Assembly (NCBI GenBank): GCA_964613585.1
Contig: CAZTHL010000099.1
Span: forward strand, 1 to 12,775
Direction of reading: 5' to 3'
From: CAZTHL01 sp964613585
GTDB lineage: Bacteria > Pseudomonadota > Alphaproteobacteria > DSM-16000 > Inquilinaceae
DNA length: 12,775 nucleotides
A program made the translations under genes and the position numbers. Positions 1 to 5,999 of this stretch are shown here, one piece after another. The notes below the pieces were generated by a model. That model was not told where the DNA came from and made no database searches. It saw nothing but the letters and a program-made list of their open reading frames with translations. Numbering within the stretch: position 1 is the first letter of the stretch; each line of letters opens with the position of its first letter.

Positions 1-198
1 GGCGCGCCACCTGATCAACGGATGTCGGAGAGTTTTGGTCAGAGTCGTCCGCTGGCGCTCCCGTCCCTGGAGCTCGTTGATCAGCACCGAGGCGAACAGC
101 TGCCGGACGCTGTGGAAGCCGCAGCCCGGGCAGCCGGCCGCCGCGAGCACGGGGCGGTGTCGGACGGCCGGCCCGCCGCGCCCGGCGCGGCACGCCAT
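1..198 (-). CDS. Unrecognised partial ORF leaving the left edge
   Basis: A minus-strand frame opens with ATG at 198-196 and stays open for 66 codons to position 1. Third positions are almost all G or C over the first 50 or so codons, clearly more so than in the overlapping plus frame starting at 22, which suggests real coding. The peptide has a CPGCGF motif near residues 23-28, like half of a zinc ribbon, followed by a plausible helical stretch (SVRQLFASVLINELQ). No Shine-Dalgarno sequence precedes the ATG; the upstream DNA is A/T-rich, so the true start could be a later GTG or lie in another frame. I do not recognise a family and assign no function. A chance open frame in GC-rich DNA is a real alternative. 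Confidence 0.3.
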   Translation of the reverse strand, partial: MACRAGRGGPAVRHRPVLAAAGCPGCGFHSVRQLFASVLINELQGRERQRTTLTKTLRHPLIRWRA

Positions 199-308
199 TG
201 GCTGAAAAATATCACAGCAGACGGGGCGGAACGGGCATGCGCCGGCCGTCTGCCTTCGCCATATCTAGGCGACGGCTTTGCCCGGCCGGTGCCAGGTAGG
301 CGCATTCA

Positions 309-327
309 TCACCGTCATCGACGGTGA
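309..327. promoter_or_regulatory. Perfect dyad, operator-like
   Basis: TCACCGTC and GACGGTGA are exact reverse complements separated by ATC. The spacing suits a dimeric DNA-binding protein or a short hairpin. It lies about 110 bp upstream of the left-edge minus ORF, and its right arm is also the start of the 20-bp tandem repeat, so half-sites recur at 320, 340 and, partially, 360. No regulator can be named. Confidence 0.3.
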
Positions 328-359
328 ACGCCGGGTCGGGACGGTGAGCGCCGGGTCGG
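320..359. repeat. 20-bp tandem duplication
   Basis: Two adjacent 20-bp units (320-339 and 340-359) differ only at one position (A327 versus G347). A third partial unit appears to begin at 360. The repeat lies in non-coding DNA, and each unit starts with the GACGGTGA half-site of the neighbouring dyad. Confidence 0.8.
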
Positions 360-401
360 ACGGGGCTGTCCGGGCCGGATCCCGTGTCCGAGACCCGGGT
401 C

Positions 402-441
402 ACAAAAAGAAGAGGCCGGAGCCCCTGTGGGAGCCCCGGCC
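402..441 (-). terminator. Intrinsic terminator, minus strand
   Basis: Read on the minus strand, 441 to 414 forms a 12-bp stem with a CACA tetraloop, complete when two G-U wobbles are allowed. It is followed at 413-402 by a T-rich tail (TCTTCTTTTTG). On the plus strand the two wobbles become A-C mismatches and the tail is A-rich, so the orientation is clear. It lies 235 nt past the hisI stop. It could end the metC-hisI transcript, a short independent transcript starting near 470, or both. Confidence 0.75.
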
Positions 442-470
442 GCAGGTGAAGACAGGGAGGGTTGGAGACA
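402..470 (-). ncRNA. Candidate FNR/FixK-controlled small RNA
   Basis: An FNR/FixK-type box at 505-518 centred at -41.5 would place a minus-strand start near 470; the terminator then gives an RNA of roughly 70 nt. The unpaired 5' part would carry a pyrimidine-rich stretch containing CCCTCCC (minus strand, 461-455), complementary to a Shine-Dalgarno core, a feature known from several alphaproteobacterial regulatory RNAs. At the expected -10 position (482-477) only TACCCC is seen, which is a weak match. The box, terminator and C-rich stretch are visible; the RNA itself is inference. The alternative is that this is simply the hisI 3' untranslated region. Confidence 0.22.
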
Positions 471-504
471 CGCGAAGGGGTACTCCGCGGGGTCTCCATC
501 CTCG

Positions 505-518
505 TTGATCTGCGTCAA
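505..518. promoter_or_regulatory. FNR/FixK-type binding site
   Basis: TTGATCTGCGTCAA matches the CRP/FNR-family pattern TTGAT-N4-ATCAA at 9 of 10 half-site positions. It is typical of sites used by FnrL, FixK or Anr-like oxygen-responsive regulators in alphaproteobacteria. It lies between the hisI stop (677) and the leftward terminator (441-402). No plus-strand gene starts downstream of it, and hisI converges on it. Its target would be either a short leftward transcript ending at the terminator or nothing. The motif is clear; regulation is inferred. Confidence 0.5.
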
Positions 519-578
519 TGGATTTGAGGCCGCCCCAGCGGCGCGTCAATTCTGCAACGCATCATGGACCGCGCCGGT

Positions 579-621
579 TCGCCCTCCGAAAGGCTCGCCC
601 TCCAAGAGGCCTCCAAAAGGG
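579..621. repeat. 16-bp tandem repeat, about 2.7 copies
   Basis: Units at 579-594 and 595-610 agree at 14 of 16 positions (both begin TCGCCCTCC), and a partial third copy (CTCCAAAAGG) covers 611-620. On the minus strand this reads as three evenly spaced GGAGG motifs within the hisI 3' region. No start codon follows any of them at a sensible spacing in a coding frame. Function unknown; short slippage is the simplest origin. Confidence 0.65.
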
Positions 622-676
622 ATGTCAGGAGCGCCGGGCGCCGAGGCTGTGCCGGGCCGCCGGCCGCTTCGCGGCC

Positions 677-1087
677 TCACGCCGACGGCTTGGACGGTGA
701 GCCGTACAGCAGAGCCGGGTCGCGCGAGGGTGGCTCCAGCGTCACCAGCGCCTCGCCGTCGAGCCGCCGGTAGAAGCAGGTGCGCCGGCCGGTGTGGCAG
801 GCCACGCCCTGCTGATCGACCCGCAGCAGCAGGGTGTCGCCGTCACAGTCGAGCCGCATCTCGACGACTCGCTGGGTCTGGCCCGAGGTCTCGCCCTTGC
901 GCCACAGCCGCCCGCGCGAGCGCGACCAGTAATGCGCCTCGCCCGTGGCCAGGGTCGCCTCGACGGCCGCCCGGCTCATCCAGGCGACCATCAGCACCTC
1001 GCCCGTGTCGTGCTGCTGGGCCACGGCCGGCAGCAGTCCGCGCTCGTCGAGGCTGAGCGCCTCCCAGATCGAGCTGGCGCCGCTCAT
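677..1087 (-). CDS. hisI: Phosphoribosyl-AMP cyclohydrolase (HisI)
   Basis: HisI opens the adenine ring of phosphoribosyl-AMP, the third step of histidine biosynthesis, in the cytoplasm. The 136-residue product is a stand-alone cyclohydrolase, not the HisIE fusion. Diagnostic signatures are VLMVAWM (31-37), YWSRSRGRLWRKGETSG (53-69), the metal-binding DCDGD (80-84) and the zinc-ligand stretch ACHTGRRTCFY (96-106, with C97 and C104). All expected cysteine and aspartate ligands are present. ATG at 1087 was chosen because it overlaps the metC stop (ATGA), implying translational coupling, and because the family core begins soon after. No other his gene is nearby. A GGCCGC-GAA-GCGGCC hairpin (676-662) directly follows the stop but lacks a U-tract. 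The wider frame extending to 1561 is only upstream read-through. Confidence 0.96.
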   Translation of the reverse strand: MSGASSIWEALSLDERGLLPAVAQQHDTGEVLMVAWMSRAAVEATLATGEAHYWSRSRGRLWRKGETSGQTQRVVEMRLDCDGDTLLLRVDQQGVACHTGRRTCFYRRLDGEALVTLEPPSRDPALLYGSPSKPSA

Positions 1088-2298
1088 GACGCCGCAGCCC
1101 GCTCGCGCGCGGCCGCCAGACGCTCGAGCCCCCGCGCCAGATCGGCGATCAGGTCCTCCGGATCCTCCAGGCCGACATGCAGCCGCAGGAGCGGCCGCGT
1201 GTCGGTCCAAGGCACGGCGGTGCGGAGACGCCGGACATTGAAGGGCAGCATCAGGCTCTCGAAGCCGCCCCAGCTGGCGCCCATGGGGAACAGCGCCATG
1301 CCGTCGAGCATGGTGTCGACCGCGGCCTTCGGCGCCGGCTCGAGCAGGATCGAGAACAGGCCGCTGGCGCCATCGAAGTCGCGGCGCCACAGATCGTGGC
1401 CCGGATCGCCGGGCAGGGCGGGCGAGAGCACGCTCGCCACCTCCGGATGCCCGTCGAGCCAGCGGGCGACCGTCAGCGCGTTCTCCTGATGCCGGCGCAG
1501 CCGCACGTCGAGGGTGCGCAGCCCCCGCAGCGCCAGGAACAGGTCGTCCGGGCCGGCGCACTGGCCCAGCAGGTAGGCGCAGGTCTTGACCGCCTGGAAC
1601 GTCTCCTCACCGGCGCAGACCGACACGCCCATCGACACGTCCGAGTGGCCGACGATGTACTTGGTCGCGGCATGGATCGACACGTCGACCCCATGCTCGA
1701 GCGGGCGGAAGAACAGCGGCGTCGCCCAGGTGTTGTCGAGCATGGTGACGATCGGCCGCCGTCCGTCCGAGGCGGACCGCGCGGCGGCGACCATGGCCGG
1801 CACGTCCTGCACCTCGAAGGTGACCGAGCCCGGAGACTCGAGATAGAGCACCCGGGTGGTCTCGCGGATCAGGTCGGTGATGCCGGCGCCGATCCGTGGA
1901 TCGTAGTAGGTCGTCTCGACCCCGTAGCGCGCCAGCACCTTGTCGCAGAAGCTGCGGGTCGGCCCATAGACGGTGTCGGCCATCAGCACGTGGTCGCCGG
2001 CGCCGACGAAGGCCATCAGCGACACCGTGACCGCGGCCAGCCCCGAGGAGGTGCTGACGGCGCGGTGACCGCCTTCCAGCTCGGTGACCGCGGCCTCGAA
2101 GGCCTCGCTCGTCGGCGTGCCGATGCGGCCGTACCGGTATCCCCTGAATGGGGTCTTGGCGCCGGTCTCCATCGCCTCCACCGAGGGGTAGAGGATGGTC
2201 GAGGTGTGATAGACGGGCGGGTTGACGATCCCGTGATGGGCCGACGGGTCACGGCCGGTATGGACCAGGACCGTGGTGTCCCGGTGCTTGCGCGTCAT
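1084..2298 (-). CDS. metC: Cystathionine beta-lyase, PLP-dependent (MetC type)
   Basis: The 404-residue product belongs to the Cys/Met-metabolism PLP enzymes. It most likely cleaves cystathionine to homocysteine, pyruvate and ammonia in methionine synthesis. Visible features are the phosphate-binding YRYGRIGTPT (54-63), SSGLAAV (84-90), VYGPT (110-114), the cofactor-contacting LDNTWATP (187-194, D188), and HAATKYIVGHSD (209-220) with Schiff-base lysine K213. The TKYIVGHSD form and the C-terminal LRLHVGLEDPEDLI resemble MetC more than cystathionine gamma-synthase, but substrate cannot be settled from sequence alone; a cysteine desulfhydrase role is possible. Length is normal. The ATG at 2298 is preceded by AAAGG at 8-nt spacing. 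Its stop overlaps the hisI start, so the two are co-transcribed. It is divergent from aapJ; I recall the same metC/aapJ neighbourhood from rhizobia. Confidence 0.92.
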   Translation of the reverse strand: MTRKHRDTTVLVHTGRDPSAHHGIVNPPVYHTSTILYPSVEAMETGAKTPFRGYRYGRIGTPTSEAFEAAVTELEGGHRAVSTSSGLAAVTVSLMAFVGAGDHVLMADTVYGPTRSFCDKVLARYGVETTYYDPRIGAGITDLIRETTRVLYLESPGSVTFEVQDVPAMVAAARSASDGRRPIVTMLDNTWATPLFFRPLEHGVDVSIHAATKYIVGHSDVSMGVSVCAGEETFQAVKTCAYLLGQCAGPDDLFLALRGLRTLDVRLRRHQENALTVARWLDGHPEVASVLSPALPGDPGHDLWRRDFDGASGLFSILLEPAPKAAVDTMLDGMALFPMGASWGGFESLMLPFNVRRLRTAVPWTDTRPLLRLHVGLEDPEDLIADLARGLERLAAARERAAAS

Positions 2299-2327
2299 CC
2301 GGACAGCCTTTCGCGAGCGACGGCTCC

Positions 2328-2356
2328 ATGATCACGGCCGCCGCGTCGACCGTCAA
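2328..2356 (-). promoter_or_regulatory. Candidate sigma-70-type promoter for metC-hisI
   Basis: On the minus strand TTGACG (2356-2351) is followed after exactly 17 bp by GATCAT (2333-2328), giving 5/6 and 4/6 matches to the usual hexamers. Initiation near 2321 would leave a leader of about 20-25 nt with the AAAGG ribosome site. No riboswitch fits in such a short leader. Confidence 0.35.
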
Positions 2357-2437
2357 ACGCTGAATCGTCCCGGCCGGCGCCGTACGGCCGACGACTTTCG
2401 TGGTTAACAGGCATGTCCGCGGCAAGTCTCCCCTATC

Positions 2438-2464
2438 CTCGGCAGGCCGAGCCTTGCTAATAAT
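2438..2464 (+). promoter_or_regulatory. Operator-like dyad next to a -10-like box, upstream of aapJ
   Basis: CTCGGC-AG-GCCGAG (2438-2451) is a perfect 14-bp dyad lying 7 bp before AATAAT (2459-2464), a 5/6 match to a -10 hexamer in the only A/T-rich island of the metC-aapJ gap. The dyad occupies the position of a -35 element, for which no good match is seen, as in an activator- or repressor-controlled promoter. The leader would be about 115 nt. No sigma-54 element with correct GG-N10-GC spacing was found. Confidence 0.25.
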
Positions 2465-2585
2465 TGTTCCGGTTGGGGGTCTCGCCGATGACAATCCTGT
2501 CCGCGAAGAGACGGGAGGGACGGGGCCCCGGCCGGCAGGCACGGCATCATGACGGGGACCGGGACAGGTCCGGGAGACACGAGCC

Positions 2586-3611
2586 ATGACACGTTACCAG
2601 CTTCGGGCGCTCGGCGCGGCGGCCGCCATCCTTGCCGCCACGGGCGCGGCCCGCGCGGGCGAGGACCTGGACGCGATCCGCGACCGCGGCAGCCTCGTCT
2701 GCGGCGTCAACCAGGGTCTGGCCGGTTTCAGCCAGCCGGACAGCGAGGGTGTCTGGTCGGGCCTGGATGTCGACCTCTGCAAGGCGATCGCCGCGGCCAT
2801 CCTGGGCGACGCCGAGGCCGTCGCGTTCGTGCCGCTGTCGGCGCAGCAGCGCTTTACCGCGCTGCAATCGGGCGAGGTCGACGTCCTGACCCGCAACACC
2901 ACCTGGACCCTGACCCGCGACACCGCGCTCGGCCTCGACTTCGCCGGGGTCAACTTCTACGACGGACAGGGCTTCCTGGTCCCGGCCGACCTCGGGGTCG
3001 ACAGCGCGCTTCAGCTCGACGGCGCCACCGTCTGCGTGCAGACGGGCACCACCACCGAGCTCAACCTGGCCGATTTCTTCCGCGCCCAGGACATGGAGTT
3101 CGAGCCGGTGGTGATCGAGAGCATCGACGAGGTCAACGCCGCCTACTTCTCCGGGCGCTGCGACGTGCTGACCTCCGACGCCTCGCAGCTCGCCTCCATC
3201 CGCGCCACCGTGGCGCCCAATCCGGCGGACCACGTGATCCTGCCGGAGATCATCTCCAAGGAGCCGCTCGGCCCGGCCGTGCGCCAGGGCGACAGCGAGC
3301 TCTTCGATATCGTCAAATGGGTGCTGTTCGCGGTCATCGAGGCCGAGGAGAAGGGGATCACGTCGGACAACCTCGAGGCCATGCGCGAGAGCGACGATCC
3401 GACCGTCCAGCGCCTGCTCGGCCAGACCCCGGGCATGGGCGAGGCGCTCGGCCTGTCGGAGGACTGGGCCGCCAACGCCATCGCCGCGGTCGGCAACTAC
3501 GGCGAGATGTTCGAGCGCAATGTCGGGGTCGACACGCCGCTCGGCCTGACCCGCGGGGTCAATGACCTGTGGACCCGCGGCGGCCTCATGTACGCCATGC
3601 CGGTCCGCTAG
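2586..3611 (+). CDS. aapJ: General L-amino-acid ABC transporter, periplasmic binding protein
   Basis: This is the solute-binding subunit of an Aap/Bzt-type uptake system, which captures a broad range of L-amino acids in the periplasm. Residues 1-24 form a Sec signal peptide: a short basic start, an alanine-rich core and cleavage after ARA. The mature protein has the family signatures SLVCGVNQGLAGFS (about 36-49), a DVDLCKA segment, a TRNTTWTLTRD segment, DFAGVNFYDGQGF and a VCVQTGTTTE segment, all typical of AapJ/BztA. Cysteines in four of these segments suit paired disulfides. At 341 residues it is full length. GGGAG lies 9 nt before the ATG, just after a small GGACC/GGTCC hairpin (2556-2571) that could modulate ribosome access. 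It heads aapJQMP. A narrower substrate range is possible. Confidence 0.95.
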   Translation: MTRYQLRALGAAAAILAATGAARAGEDLDAIRDRGSLVCGVNQGLAGFSQPDSEGVWSGLDVDLCKAIAAAILGDAEAVAFVPLSAQQRFTALQSGEVDVLTRNTTWTLTRDTALGLDFAGVNFYDGQGFLVPADLGVDSALQLDGATVCVQTGTTTELNLADFFRAQDMEFEPVVIESIDEVNAAYFSGRCDVLTSDASQLASIRATVAPNPADHVILPEIISKEPLGPAVRQGDSELFDIVKWVLFAVIEAEEKGITSDNLEAMRESDDPTVQRLLGQTPGMGEALGLSEDWAANAIAAVGNYGEMFERNVGVDTPLGLTRGVNDLWTRGGLMYAMPVR

Positions 3612-3624
3612 CGAAGACCGGCGG

Positions 3625-3659
3625 GCGCCCCGGCCGCCGCCTGGAGCGGGCCGGGGCGT
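3625..3659 (+). promoter_or_regulatory. Intercistronic hairpin between aapJ and aapQ
   Basis: CGCCCCGGCC (3626-3635) and GGCCGGGGCG (3649-3658) are exact complements around a 13-nt loop; a G-U pair extends the stem. No U-tract follows, so it is not a classical terminator. Such stems after binding-protein genes commonly protect the upstream mRNA or cause partial termination, giving an excess of binding protein over permease. That role is inferred from position. Confidence 0.6.
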
Positions 3660-3695
3660 GCCGCCGCCGTCCTGCCCTCCATCGCGAGCAGACCC

Positions 3696-4883
3696 TTGGC
3701 GCTCGACCCCGGCGATCGCGTGGCCCCGCCCCGGCCGGCGCTGTGGAACGACCCGCGGGCCCGCGCCATCGCCTGGCAGGCCGTGGCGCTGGCGGCGGTC
3801 GCCCTCGTCATCGGCTTCCTTGTCGCCAACACCGTCGAGAACCTGCAGCGCCAGCAGATCGCCAGCGGCTTCGGCTTCCTCGATCGCGAGGCCGGCTTCG
3901 CCATCGGCGAGTCGGTGATCCCGTACTCGGCGGCCGACACCTACGGCCGGGCCTTCCTGGTGGGCCTGCTCAACACAATCCGCGTGGCGCTGCTCGGCAT
4001 CGTCCTGGCCACGGTGCTCGGCACCGTCGTCGGCATCGCCCGGCTGTCGCCCAACTGGCTGGTCGCCCGGCTGGCCGCCGTCTTCGTCGAGAGCCTGCGC
4101 AACGTGCCGCTGCTCCTGCAGCTGTTCTTCTGGTACGGGGTCATCACCGTCAGCCTGCCGCACCCGCGTGAGGCGATCAGCCCGCTGCCCGGCACCTATC
4201 TCACCAATCGCGGCATCCTGGCGCCGGTGCCGGCCGAACATCCGGCCTTCACCGCCGCCGGCATCGCCTGCCTGCTCGGCGTCGCCGCCACCCTGGTGCT
4301 CCGGCGCTGGGCGCGGCGCCGGCTAGAGCGGACCGGCCGGCGCTTCCCGATGCTGCCGGCGGGGCTCGGACTCGTGCTCGGCCTGCCGCTCCTGGCCTGG
4401 CTCGTCGGCGGCGCCCCCGTCGCCATGGACGTGCCCGAGCTGCGCGGCTTCAACTTCCGCGGCGGGGTCAGCCTGAGCCCTGAGTTCGCCGCGCTGCTCA
4501 CCGGCCTCACCACCTACACCGCCGCCTTCATCGCCGAGATCGTGCGCGGCGGCATCCTCGCGGTGCCGCGCGGCCAGACCGAGGCCGCCGCCGCCCTCGG
4601 GCTTGGCCGGCTGGACGCGCTGCGGCTGGTCGTGCTGCCCCAGGCGCTGAGGGTGATCGTGCCACCGACCACCAGCCAGTACCTCAATCTGACCAAGAAC
4701 AGCTCGCTCGCCGTGGCCATCGGCTACCCGGACCTGATCTCGGTCGGCAATACCACCCTGAACCAGACCGGCCAGGCGATCGAGGCGATCACCATCTTCA
4801 TGGCGGTGTATCTGTCGATCAGCCTCGGCATCTCGCTGTTCATGAACTGGTACAACCGCCATGTGGCCCTGGTGGAGCGCTAG
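3696..4883 (+). CDS. aapQ: General L-amino-acid ABC transporter permease (AapQ)
   Basis: AapQ is one of two inner-membrane permeases forming the channel for amino acids delivered by AapJ. The 395-residue product begins with a cytoplasmic tail and a first membrane segment (about 27-45), then the family stretch NLQRQQIASGFGFLDREAGF (about 49-68). Further segments lie in the LLNTIRVALLGIVLATVLGTVVG region and near 190-250. The coupling EAA loop begins near E296 (EAAAALGLGRLDALRLVVLPQA). Family resemblance continues to the C-terminal ISLFMNWYNRHVAL. The start chosen is TTG at 3696; no in-frame ATG precedes the conserved region and the ribosome site is weak. GTG at 3720 is the alternative. It is 84 nt after aapJ, with the hairpin between, and 3 nt before aapM. 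Confidence 0.93.
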   Translation: MALDPGDRVAPPRPALWNDPRARAIAWQAVALAAVALVIGFLVANTVENLQRQQIASGFGFLDREAGFAIGESVIPYSAADTYGRAFLVGLLNTIRVALLGIVLATVLGTVVGIARLSPNWLVARLAAVFVESLRNVPLLLQLFFWYGVITVSLPHPREAISPLPGTYLTNRGILAPVPAEHPAFTAAGIACLLGVAATLVLRRWARRRLERTGRRFPMLPAGLGLVLGLPLLAWLVGGAPVAMDVPELRGFNFRGGVSLSPEFAALLTGLTTYTAAFIAEIVRGGILAVPRGQTEAAAALGLGRLDALRLVVLPQALRVIVPPTTSQYLNLTKNSSLAVAIGYPDLISVGNTTLNQTGQAIEAITIFMAVYLSISLGISLFMNWYNRHVALVER

Positions 4884-4886
4884 CCG

Positions 4887-5987
4887 GTGACCGAGGCCGT
4901 GGCTCCCCGCATGCCGACCCGGGCGCGGTCGCCCGCGGCCGTGCTCGGCTGGCTGCGCCGGAACCTGTTCAGCAGCTGGCTGAACAGCCTGACCACCCTG
5001 GTCATCCTCTGGGCGCTGCTGCAGATCCTGCCGGGGCTGATCGAGTGGCTGGCGCTGGACGCGGTATGGGGCGACCAACCCGCCGAGGCATGCCGGGCCG
5101 AGGGCGCGGGCGCCTGCTGGGCCTTCGTCCACGAGAAGGCCCGGCTCATCCTGTTCGGCATCTTCCCTTACGATGAGCAGTGGCGGCCGCTGGTCGCCAC
5201 GCTCATCGGCCTTGCCCTGATCGCCGCCGGCACGGTCCGCCGGCTCTGGGGCCCGGGCCTGGCGCTCGCCTGGGCGGCCGGGCTCCCGGCGATCGGCGTG
5301 CTCATGGCCGGCGGCGTGGCCGGACTGAGCCCGGTGCCCAGCACCCTGTGGGGCGGTCTTCCGCTCACCCTCGGCCTCTCCGTCATCGGCCTGGCCGCCG
5401 CCTTCCCGCTCGGGATCCTGCTGGCGCTCGGCCGGCGCTCCCCGCTGCCGGTGATCCGCCTGCTGTCGACCGCCTATATCGAGCTGATCCGCGGCGTTCC
5501 CTTCATCACCATCCTGTTCATGGCCTCGGTGCTGCTGCCGCTGTTCCTGCCGCCCGGGGTGACCATCGACAAGCTGCTGCGCGCGCAGATCGGCATCATC
5601 CTGTTCGCCGCCGCCTACATCGCCGAGGCGGTGCGCGGCGGCCTGCAGGCGATCCCGCGGGGCCAGTACGAGGCGGCCGACAGCCTGGGCCTCGGCTACT
5701 GGCGGAAGACCCGTCTCATCATCCTTCCGCAGGCGCTCACCATCGCCATCCCGCCGCTCGTCAACACCTTCATCTCCTTCTTCAAGGACACCTCGCTGGT
5801 GGTGATCATCGGCCTGTTCGACCTGCTCGGCGCCGCCAAGACCGCGCTCACCGACCGGGCCTGGTCCGGCTTCTACATCGAGGCATACCTTTTCGTCGCG
5901 GTGATCTACTTCCTGTTCTGCTTCACTATGTCCCGCTACTCCCAGCACCTCGAGCGCGCGGCCGCCGTCGGCCAGCCGCGGCGCTAG
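4887..5987 (+). CDS. aapM: General L-amino-acid ABC transporter permease (AapM)
   Basis: The second inner-membrane permease of the system, 366 residues, pairs with AapQ. It starts at GTG 4887, only 3 nt after the aapQ stop, with GGAG inside the end of aapQ at 10-nt spacing, so the two are translationally linked. Hydrophobic segments include LTTLVILWALLQILPGLI (about 36-53), two in the 93-150 region, then the conserved transport domain from about 152 (LTLGLSVIGLAAAFPLGILL). A typical AapM motif is YIELIRGVPFITILFM (about 199-214). The EAA loop begins at E262 (EAADSLGLGYWRKTRLIILPQA). The C-terminus SRYSQHLER is also family-like. The loop between the first segments carries two cysteines (EACRAEGAGACW) and is probably periplasmic. 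Confidence 0.94.
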   Translation: MTEAVAPRMPTRARSPAAVLGWLRRNLFSSWLNSLTTLVILWALLQILPGLIEWLALDAVWGDQPAEACRAEGAGACWAFVHEKARLILFGIFPYDEQWRPLVATLIGLALIAAGTVRRLWGPGLALAWAAGLPAIGVLMAGGVAGLSPVPSTLWGGLPLTLGLSVIGLAAAFPLGILLALGRRSPLPVIRLLSTAYIELIRGVPFITILFMASVLLPLFLPPGVTIDKLLRAQIGIILFAAAYIAEAVRGGLQAIPRGQYEAADSLGLGYWRKTRLIILPQALTIAIPPLVNTFISFFKDTSLVVIIGLFDLLGAAKTALTDRAWSGFYIEAYLFVAVIYFLFCFTMSRYSQHLERAAAVGQPRR

Positions 5988-5999
5988 GATCCCGGGCCC

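Larger units (their letters stand above)
199..401. other. Non-coding stretch with dyad and tandem repeat
   Basis: No frame here has convincing coding bias. The stretch lies between the left-edge minus ORF and a minus-strand terminator, so it would serve as the upstream region of that ORF. It contains a perfect 8-bp dyad (309-316 with 320-327, 3-bp centre) that runs into a 20-bp tandem duplication (320-359). An A/T-rich patch at 202-213 lies immediately 5' of the ORF start. I found no convincing -35/-10 pair. Confidence 0.5.

Noticed and set aside
11..84. Perfect 10-bp inverted repeat CTGATCAACG (11-20) / CGTTGATCAG (75-84), considered as an attachment or operator site
   Set aside because: Both arms fall within the probable left-edge coding frame, and the 54-bp separation has no supporting element; likely coincidental.
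309..621. CRISPR array, because of two short tandem repeats
   Set aside because: Repeats are 16-20 bp, directly adjacent without spacers, and present in 2-3 copies; no cas genes.
427..1056. 209-codon plus-strand frame running over the 16-bp repeat and into hisI
   Set aside because: It is Arg/Pro/Ala-rich, has no motif, and overlaps hisI antisense.
2299..2327. SAM or other methionine riboswitch before metC
   Set aside because: The inferred leader is only about 20-25 nt, and no conserved riboswitch core is visible.
1177..2331. 384-codon plus-strand frame opposite metC
   Set aside because: Antisense to a gene with intact PLP motifs; Arg/Gly/His-rich shadow.
2441..2457. Possible sigma-54 promoter before aapJ (GG...TTGC)
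   Set aside because: GG-to-GC spacing is 9 or 13 bp, not the required 10 bp.
2547..4241. 564-codon minus-strand frame opposite aapJ and aapQ
   Set aside because: Antisense shadow of two well-supported genes; low-complexity Asp/Gly/Arg-rich product without family motifs.
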